Assembly: GCA_015494005.1 (NCBI GenBank)
Contig: WGCB01000139.1
Location: forward strand, 1 to 5,426
Source: Caldilineaceae bacterium
Lineage (GTDB): Bacteria; Chloroflexota; Anaerolineae; Caldilineales; Caldilineaceae
DNA: 5,426 bases
Reading direction: 5' to 3'
Shown here in pieces: positions 1 to 4,679 of the stretch (positions within the stretch are counted from its first letter, which is position 1; every line of letters starts with the position of its first letter). Below the pieces are notes generated by a model. It saw only the letters and a list, made by a program, of their open reading frames with translations. It ran no database searches and was not told the origin of the DNA. The position numbers and the translations under genes are program-made.

Positions 1-1
1 C

Positions 2-1120
2 TTCGCGGTGACGGGCAGCGCCGGGGGCTGCTCCGCGGCGCCTGGCGAGGAGAGCAAGGAGCTGCCCCTGGGCCCCACGGGCAAGGCCCGGGCCGACGGC
101 GCTCGCCAGAAGTTCCTGCGAGGAGCCACGGCCATGCAGGAGCTCATCGAGCCCATGATCACCGGGGAGCCCTACCCCATCAAAGGGCTGATCGTCTACG
201 GCGTGAACCTGCTCAACTCCATCCCCAACCCGGAGCGCACCAAGGAGGCCCTGCGCAAGCTGGACTTCGTGCTGGTCATCGACGTCCTGCCCCAGGAGCA
301 CATCCCCTGGGCCGATGTGGTCCTGCCCGAGGCCACCTACCTGGAGCGCTACGATGAGCTCTGGGTCGTGGCCCACAAGACCCCCTACATCGCCATCCGG
401 GAGCCGGCCATCGAGCCCCTCTACGACACCAGGCCGGGCTGGTGGATGGCCCGGGAGCTGGGCCTGCGCCTGGGGTTGGAGAAGTATTTCAAATGGGAGA
501 CCGTGGAGGAGTACCTGAACACCCGGCTCAAGTCCATCGGCATGGACCTGGACAAGGTCCGGGAGGAGAAGGGCATCATCCTCCAGAAGGGGAAGCCCTA
601 CCTGGAGGACTACAAGGGGCGCTCCCCCTTCCACACCCCCACGGGCAAGATCCAGCTCTACTCGGAGGAGCTGGCCCTGGCTGGCCTGGATCCCCTGCCC
701 GTCTACGAGCCGGTGGAGGAGCCGCCCGAGGGCTACTTCCGGCTCCTCTACGGGCGGCACCCGGTGCACACCTTCGCCAAGACCCAGAACACCCCCCTGC
801 TCCACGCCCTCTACCCGGAGAACGAGGTCTGGGTCAACGAGGACGTGGCCAAGGGCATGGGGCTGGCCAACGGCGACTACGTCATGGTGGAGAACCAGGA
901 CGGGGCCCGCAGCGGTCCCATCAAGGTGAAGGCCACCCAGCGCATCCGCCCGGACGCGGTCTTCATGGTCCATGGCTTCGGCCACGAATCCCCCTGGCTG
1001 CGCCGGGCCTACGGCAAGGGGGCCAGCGACACCAAGCTACAGACCACGTACAAACTCGATCCCATCTGCGGCGGCGCCGGGATGCGGGTGAACTTCGTGC
1101 GGCTCGTGAAGGAGGCGTGA
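2..1120 (+). CDS. Molybdopterin oxidoreductase catalytic subunit, thiosulfate/polysulfide reductase (PhsA/PsrA) type, C-terminal part
   Basis: This is the 3' part of a catalytic subunit. The frame is open from base 2, so the GTG at base 8 is an internal valine codon and not a start. The N-terminal half (any Tat signal, the [4Fe-4S] motif and the Mo ligand) lies outside the window. Visible family marks are the Y-G-x-N-x-x-x-S-x-P-N segment (bases 197-229), the stretch ending in A-D-V-V-L-P-E-A-T-Y-L-E-R that is typical of DMSO-reductase-family enzymes, and T-P-T-G-K-I-Q-L-Y-S (635-664). The C-terminal dinucleotide-binding domain opens with G-R-H-P-V-H-T-F-A-K-T-Q-N (from 752) and ends with G-G-A-G-M-R-V-N-F (to 1096). 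From memory, these last two match PhsA/PsrA better than formate dehydrogenases. The known family reaction is two-electron reduction of thiosulfate or polysulfide to sulfide outside the membrane. The stop is one base before the Fe-S subunit. The family call is fairly sure; the exact substrate (thiosulfate, polysulfide, tetrathionate) is not. Confidence 0.88.
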   Translation, partial: FAVTGSAGGCSAAPGEESKELPLGPTGKARADGARQKFLRGATAMQELIEPMITGEPYPIKGLIVYGVNLLNSIPNPERTKEALRKLDFVLVIDVLPQEHIPWADVVLPEATYLERYDELWVVAHKTPYIAIREPAIEPLYDTRPGWWMARELGLRLGLEKYFKWETVEEYLNTRLKSIGMDLDKVREEKGIILQKGKPYLEDYKGRSPFHTPTGKIQLYSEELALAGLDPLPVYEPVEEPPEGYFRLLYGRHPVHTFAKTQNTPLLHALYPENEVWVNEDVAKGMGLANGDYVMVENQDGARSGPIKVKATQRIRPDAVFMVHGFGHESPWLRRAYGKGASDTKLQTTYKLDPICGGAGMRVNFVRLVKEA

Positions 1121-1121
1121 C

Positions 1122-1946
1122 ATGACCACCTATGCCTTTCTGCTGGATCTGGCTCGCTGCATCGGCTGCCAGGCCTGCGTGGCGGCCTGCAACGTGGGCA
1201 ACGAACTACCCCCGGATGTCCACTACATCGAGATCAAGGAGCAGACCCGGGGCACCTTCCCGGATCTGAAGGGCTCCTTCCAGAACCATCGCTGCTACCA
1301 CTGCGCGGACGCCGCCTGCGTGACCGTCTGCCCCACCGGCGCCCTCTACAAGGAGAACGGCCTGACCCTGGTCAACCCGGAGATCTGCAGCGGCTGTGGC
1401 TACTGCGTGGAGGCCTGTCCCTTCCACGTGCCCAAGCTGGTGAACGGCCGGGTGAGCAAGTGCGTGGCCTGCGCGGACGTGGTCAAGGCGGGGGGCACGC
1501 CCTGGTGCGTGAAGACCTGCCCCAACCACGCCCTCAAGTACGGCGAGCGGGAGGCCATCCTGGCCGAGGCCCGCCAGCGAGTGGAGGCCATCAAGCATCG
1601 CTTCCCCAAGGCCCAGGTCTACGGCGAGACCGAGTCCGGCGGCCTGGGGGTGATCCTGGTGCTCCCGGACGAGCCGGCGGAGCTGGAGCTGCCCGTGGAT
1701 CCCAAGCCCACGGCCATGATCAACCTGTGGCAGAAGGTGGTGCAGCCGGCCAGCATCAGCCTCACTGGCCTGAGCCTGGCCGTGACCGGGATCGCCGCGG
1801 TCATCGCCCGGCGCAACCACATGAAAGAGCTGGAGGAGTTCCATCGCCGCTTCCAGGCCCGGCTGGCGGAACACGAAGCCCAGCTGACGGCCCAGGGCGA
1901 GGAGCCCCCAGGCGCAGAAGCCCAGTCGAACGAGAAGGAGGTGTAG
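1122..1946 (+). CDS. Four-[4Fe-4S]-cluster electron-transfer subunit with C-terminal membrane anchor (FdnH/PhsB-like)
   Basis: This 274-residue protein would carry electrons between the catalytic subunit and the membrane cytochrome b. Sixteen cysteines form four ferredoxin-type groups: C13/C16/C19/C23, C58/C61/C66/C70, C89/C92/C95/C99 and C114/C117/C129/C133. This is the standard pattern of the DMSO-reductase-family beta subunit. Residues about 208-229 form a hydrophobic helix followed by R-R, then a charged, probably coiled tail (234-265). A single C-terminal anchor with the positive charges after it matches FdnH of formate dehydrogenase-N, whose Fe-S domain lies outside and whose tail is cytoplasmic. 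The plain PhsB subunit is shorter (about 190 residues as I recall it) and lacks this. The ATG at 1122 follows a strong Shine-Dalgarno AAGGAGG (1109-1115) and is one base after the upstream stop, so translation is probably coupled. The substrate cannot be told from this subunit alone. Confidence 0.93.
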   Translation: MTTYAFLLDLARCIGCQACVAACNVGNELPPDVHYIEIKEQTRGTFPDLKGSFQNHRCYHCADAACVTVCPTGALYKENGLTLVNPEICSGCGYCVEACPFHVPKLVNGRVSKCVACADVVKAGGTPWCVKTCPNHALKYGEREAILAEARQRVEAIKHRFPKAQVYGETESGGLGVILVLPDEPAELELPVDPKPTAMINLWQKVVQPASISLTGLSLAVTGIAAVIARRNHMKELEEFHRRFQARLAEHEAQLTAQGEEPPGAEAQSNEKEV

Positions 1947-1947
1947 C

Positions 1948-2667
1948 ATGGCCACCCAGGATCTGGTCACCCAGGAGACCCAAGAGACGTCCGAAGGCTC
2001 CCTGCCCATCCATCACCGCATCCTGCGCTACCGCCCAGGCCAGCGGGTGGTCCACTGGCTGCTGGCCACCTCGTTCCTGCTGCTCCTCCTCACCGGGCTC
2101 CCCTTGCTCTGGCAGCCCCTGGGCTTCCTGGCGGCCGGGGGATACACCCGGCTGATCCACCGCATCGCTGCCGTGGGCTTCATGTTGGTCCCGGTGCTCT
2201 ACCTCCTGGTGGACCGGCGCGGGGCTCGGGAGCTGCTGGTGGACTCCTTCCACTACACCAGAGACGACCTGGAGTGGCTGAAGCACGCCTACCGCTACTT
2301 CATGGGCCACGCCGCGGAGATGCCTCCCCAAGGGCGGCTGAACGCAGGGCAGAAGCTCCACCACGCCGGGGTGGTGATCATGTCCTTCTTCATCGTGGCT
2401 ACGGGCCTGGTACTCTGGCTGGCCAAGGATCAGCTGGGGGCCAACGGCCTGGCCATCACGGCCATGATCCACGACCTCTCCATGTTCGTGTTGACCGTGC
2501 TCCTCATCGGCCACCTCTACTTCACCTATGTCTACCAGGCCCTGCCAGCCATGCTCAGTGGCTATGTGGACGAGGAGGAGGCCTACCTGGAGTATCCCAA
2601 GTGGGTGGAGGAGATCCTGGCCACCATGGCCGAGGAGAAGCAGGCCAAGCGCACTCGGAAGGATTGA
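1948..2667 (+). CDS. Dihaem cytochrome b membrane subunit (FdnI/PhsC-like, formate dehydrogenase gamma family)
   Basis: This 239-residue integral membrane protein would exchange electrons between the Fe-S subunit and the quinone pool. I see four hydrophobic helices: about 34-54, 70-88, 138-158 and 172-195. The likely haem ligands are H36 (helix 1, in V-V-H-W), H71 (start of helix 2), H175 and H189 (helix 4). The 14-residue spacing of H175 and H189 equals that of His155 and His169 in E. coli FdnI as I recall them, and H36/H71 resemble His18/His57. Further histidines at 138-139 are also conserved-looking. The loop between helices 2 and 3 is long and carries the usual D-S-F-H-Y and Y-F-M-G-H elements. 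The ATG at 1948 has a strong Shine-Dalgarno (AAGGAGGTG, 1935-1943) that overlaps the end of the previous gene, and the gap is one base. This is the last gene of the tight three-gene set. It is not an NrfD/PsrC-type eight-helix subunit. Confidence 0.92.
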   Translation: MATQDLVTQETQETSEGSLPIHHRILRYRPGQRVVHWLLATSFLLLLLTGLPLLWQPLGFLAAGGYTRLIHRIAAVGFMLVPVLYLLVDRRGARELLVDSFHYTRDDLEWLKHAYRYFMGHAAEMPPQGRLNAGQKLHHAGVVIMSFFIVATGLVLWLAKDQLGANGLAITAMIHDLSMFVLTVLLIGHLYFTYVYQALPAMLSGYVDEEEAYLEYPKWVEEILATMAEEKQAKRTRKD

Positions 2668-2694
2668 GCCCCCACCCGGAATCCGGCTATGAAA

Positions 2695-2720
2695 CGGTGG
2701 CGTGGATGGCAGCGCCACCG
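2695..2720 (+). promoter_or_regulatory. Perfect inverted repeat in the spacer between cytochrome b and rhodanese genes
   Basis: CGGTGGCG (2695-2702) and CGCCACCG (2713-2720) are exact reverse complements with a 10-base loop, lying 28 bases after the cytochrome b stop. No run of T follows, so it is a poor intrinsic terminator. It could be a 3' mRNA-stabilising hairpin that sets different levels for the oxidoreductase and the lipoprotein, an attenuator, or a protein-binding site. Function is inference. Confidence 0.45.
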
Positions 2721-2748
2721 GGTGAACTAGGCGTCGTTCCCATCGTTC

Positions 2749-2769
2749 TCACACCAGTTTCACACCAGT
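2749..2769 (+). repeat. 10-bp tandem direct repeat, 11-bp period, upstream of rhodanese gene
   Basis: TCACACCAGT occurs at 2749-2758 and again at 2760-2769 with one T between. The copies are identical and are spaced by about one helical turn. They end just before the Shine-Dalgarno of the rhodanese lipoprotein gene. The layout would suit two adjacent half-sites of a regulator, or simply a slippage duplication. No clear -35/-10 pair is visible in the spacer, so a separate promoter here is not shown. Confidence 0.5.
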
Positions 2770-2772
2770 GAC

Positions 2773-2778
2773 AAGGAG
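2773..2778 (+). promoter_or_regulatory. Ribosome binding site of the rhodanese lipoprotein gene
   Basis: AAGGAG sits nine bases before the ATG at 2788. It decides the start, because the lipoprotein signal begins directly at that ATG with a basic n-region. Confidence 0.7.
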
Positions 2779-2787
2779 TGAACTCCC

Positions 2788-4527
2788 ATGAGCAGAAACA
2801 AGAAACAGCGGTTGATCCTCAGCGTGTTGCTCATCCTGGCTCTGGTCCTGGCCGGCTGTGGCAAGAAGGAGGCCGCGCCGGTGGTGGAGGAGCCCGCTCC
2901 CCTGGCCCAGCCCCTGGCCCAGGTGGAGGAAGCGCCCGCGACCACCGAGGCCCCTGCACCCACGGAGGCCCCCGCCGCGCCTGCCGCGCCCGCGGCCGCC
3001 GAGTTCGACCTGGTGGCCGCGGTGGACAACTTCCTGAGCAACATCCCCGAGGGCTACCTGGCCATCGGTCAAGTGGACAAGCTCAAGGACCTGATGGAGG
3101 CCGGGGATGTGCTCCTGGTGGACGTGCGGGAGCCGGCCGAGGTGGAGAAGGGGGTGATCCCCGGGGCCATCCACATCCCCATCCGGGAGCTGGCCAAGAA
3201 CCTGGACAAGATCCCCACAGACCGGCCGGTGGTCACCTACTGCGCCTCCGGTCACCGGGCGGGGATGGCGGCCGCAGCCCTGGAGATCCTGGGCTACGAC
3301 AACGTGCGGGCCTTCCCGCCCAGCTTCAAGGGGTGGGCGGCGGCTGGCGAACCGGTGGACCCGGCCCCAGCGGAGCCGGAGACCTTCACCGTGCCCGAGA
3401 TCCAGCCGGAGCTCCTGGAGGCGGTGGACGGCTTCCTGAGCAACATCCCCGAGGGCTTCTACGCCATCGGCACGGTGGAGAAGCTGAAGGACTTCATGGA
3501 GAGTGCGGATCCCCTGCTGGTGGACGTGCGGGAGCCCAGCGAGTACGCAGAGGGGGCCATCCCCGGGGCCATCAACATCCCCATCCGCACCCTGGCCAAG
3601 AACCTGGACCAGATCCCCACGGACCGGCCGGTGGTGGTCTACTGCTCCTCGGGGCACCGGGCTGCCATGAGCACCGCGGCCCTGCACGTCCTGGGCTACG
3701 AGAACGTCCGCTCCTTCCCGCCCAGCTGGAAGGGCTGGGTCGCGGCCCAGGAGCAGGCTGCCTTCGACCCGGTGGCCGCCATGGACGAGTTCATGGCCTC
3801 CATCCCCGAAGGCTACTGGGCTATCGGCACGGTGGACAAGCTGCAGGAGTTGATGGACTCCACCGACGTGCTGCTGGTGGACGTGCGGGAGGATGCCGAG
3901 GTGGAGGCCGGTGTGATCCCCGGCGCCATCCACATCCCCATGCGGGAGCTGCTGGACAACCTGGACAAGATCCCCACGGATCGGCCAGTGGTCACCTACT
4001 GCGGCTCCGGCCACCGGGCAGCCATGACCATGACCGTGCTCCAGTTCCTGGGCTACGACAACGTGCGGGCCTTCCCGCCCAGCTGGAAGGGTTGGACCGC
4101 GGCGGAGATGCCCACGGATCCGGCCCCGGCGCAGGCGGAGACCTTCCCCATGCCCAGCCTGGACCAGAACAAGCTGGCCATGGCCCAGGCCTTCCTGCCC
4201 AACGTGCCCGAGGGCTACTACGCCATCGGCACGGTGGAGAAGCTGAAGGACCTGATGGACAGTGTGGATGTGACCCTGGTGGACGTGCGGGAGGATCCGG
4301 AGTGGGAGGCCGGGCACATCCCCGGCGCGGTCCACGTCCCCCTGCGCACCCTGATGCAGAACCTGGACCAGATCCCCAAGGAGCAGCCGGTGGTCACCTA
4401 CTGCAAGACCGGTCACCGGGCCGCCATGGGCATGACCGCCCTGCAGATGGTGGGCTACGACAACGCCCGGGCCTTCCCGCCCAGCTTCGTGGGCTGGTCC
4501 GAGGCAGGTGAGCCGGTGGAGAAGTAG
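2788..4527 (+). CDS. Lipoprotein with four tandem active rhodanese (sulfurtransferase) domains
   Basis: This 579-residue protein starts with a lipoprotein signal: basic n-region, a Leu-rich core at 9-21, and lipobox L-A-G-C with the lipid-modified cysteine at C24. It would sit on the outer face of the membrane. Residues 25-71 are a Pro/Ala/Glu/Thr tether. Four rhodanese domains follow at about 72-183, 206-317, 325-436 and 459-570. Each has L-V-D-V-R-E, I-P-G-A, and an active loop with the persulfide-forming cysteine: CASGHR (C152), CSSGHR (C286), CGSGHR (C405) and CKTGHR (C539). Each ends in F-P-P-S-x-x-G-W. None has lost its cysteine, so all four may be active. Known rhodanese chemistry is transfer of sulfane sulfur from thiosulfate or polysulfide to a thiophilic acceptor. 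The neighbouring Phs/Psr-type enzyme suggests a sulfur-carrier or sulfur-donor role, which is inference. A 120-base spacer with a hairpin and direct repeat separates it from the oxidoreductase genes, so expression may be partly independent. Confidence 0.95.
   Translation: MSRNKKQRLILSVLLILALVLAGCGKKEAAPVVEEPAPLAQPLAQVEEAPATTEAPAPTEAPAAPAAPAAAEFDLVAAVDNFLSNIPEGYLAIGQVDKLKDLMEAGDVLLVDVREPAEVEKGVIPGAIHIPIRELAKNLDKIPTDRPVVTYCASGHRAGMAAAALEILGYDNVRAFPPSFKGWAAAGEPVDPAPAEPETFTVPEIQPELLEAVDGFLSNIPEGFYAIGTVEKLKDFMESADPLLVDVREPSEYAEGAIPGAINIPIRTLAKNLDQIPTDRPVVVYCSSGHRAAMSTAALHVLGYENVRSFPPSWKGWVAAQEQAAFDPVAAMDEFMASIPEGYWAIGTVDKLQELMDSTDVLLVDVREDAEVEAGVIPGAIHIPMRELLDNLDKIPTDRPVVTYCGSGHRAAMTMTVLQFLGYDNVRAFPPSWKGWTAAEMPTDPAPAQAETFPMPSLDQNKLAMAQAFLPNVPEGYYAIGTVEKLKDLMDSVDVTLVDVREDPEWEAGHIPGAVHVPLRTLMQNLDQIPKEQPVVTYCKTGHRAAMGMTALQMVGYDNARAFPPSFVGWSEAGEPVEK
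3001..3759 (+). repeat. First copy of the two-rhodanese module (domains 1 and 2)
   Basis: This module is domain 1 (3001-3336), a linker beginning D-P-A-P-A and containing E-T-F, then domain 2 (3403-3738). It opens with E-F-D-L-V-A-A. Domains 1 and 2 are 134 residues apart, cysteine to cysteine. By-eye identity of domains 1 and 2 over 112 aligned residues is about 70%. Confidence 0.85.
3760..4518 (+). repeat. Second copy of the two-rhodanese module (domains 3 and 4)
   Basis: This module is domain 3 (3760-4095), a linker again beginning D-P-A-P-A with E-T-F, then domain 4 (4162-4497). It opens with A-F-D-P-V-A-A. The catalytic-cysteine codons are exactly 759 bases after those of the first copy (3241 to 4000 and 3643 to 4402), so the two modules align without gaps. 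By-eye identity is about 75% for domains 1 and 3 and about 60% for domains 2 and 4. Confidence 0.85.
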
Positions 4528-4596
4528 GGCAGGCAGCGGTCTGCAACCGAACGCCCACAACGAGGCGAGGTCTTCCCAGGCAGGGCTGCACGCCCT

Positions 4597-4622
4597 CGGG
4601 GAGGATCTCGCCCCGCTGTTTT
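4597..4622 (+). terminator. Possible weak intrinsic terminator after the rhodanese gene
   Basis: CGGGG (4597-4601) can pair with CCCCG (4611-4615) around a 9-base loop. Alternatively, GGGGAG pairs with CTC and CCC around GAT with one bulged G. CTGTTTT follows immediately. The stem is GC-rich but short and the T run is only four bases, so it is suggestive, not strong. It lies about 70 bases after the stop, in a convergent intergenic region where a terminator is expected. Confidence 0.4.
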
Positions 4623-4679
4623 CGCGTCCACCTGTTTTCGCCCCCGCCTGTTTCCTCGCCCCTACGCGTCCTCGCCCCA
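4600..4679. repeat. Imperfect 16-bp tandem repeat, about five units, in the convergent spacer
   Basis: Units start at 4600, 4616, 4632, 4648 and 4664. CTGTTTTCGC is exact at 4616 and 4632, and CTGTTT recurs at 4648. CTCGCCCC recurs at the end of the units starting at 4600, 4648 and 4664. The last unit and the final bases of the one before it cover the stop and the last codons of the - strand dehydrogenase gene. The units are degenerate, but the 16-base spacing is kept through all of them. Confidence 0.6.

Noticed and set aside
1948..2667. Membrane subunit as an NrfD/PsrC-type quinol-interacting protein
   Set aside because: Only four helices are present, and the histidine pattern fits dihaem FdnI-type cytochrome b. 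NrfD/PsrC proteins are larger, with eight or more helices.
2..2667. Operon as a plain formate dehydrogenase
   Set aside because: The two small subunits would fit, but the catalytic C-terminus has the H-P-V-H-T-F-x-x-T-Q-N and G-G-A-G-M-R-V-N-F marks of Phs/Psr enzymes. It cannot be fully excluded without the N-terminus.
2676..2686. Short palindrome CCGGAATCCGG after the cytochrome b stop
   Set aside because: The arms are five bases around a single base, too tight for a stable hairpin and common by chance in GC-rich DNA.
2778..4511. A 577-codon + strand frame overlapping the rhodanese gene in another phase
   Set aside because: The translation is Gly/Arg/Pro-rich with no recognisable domain, and its openness follows from GC bias in the true frame.
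4582..4596. AGGGC/GCCCT hairpin in the convergent spacer
   Set aside because: The 5-bp stem has no T run on either strand, so it is too weak to call a terminator.
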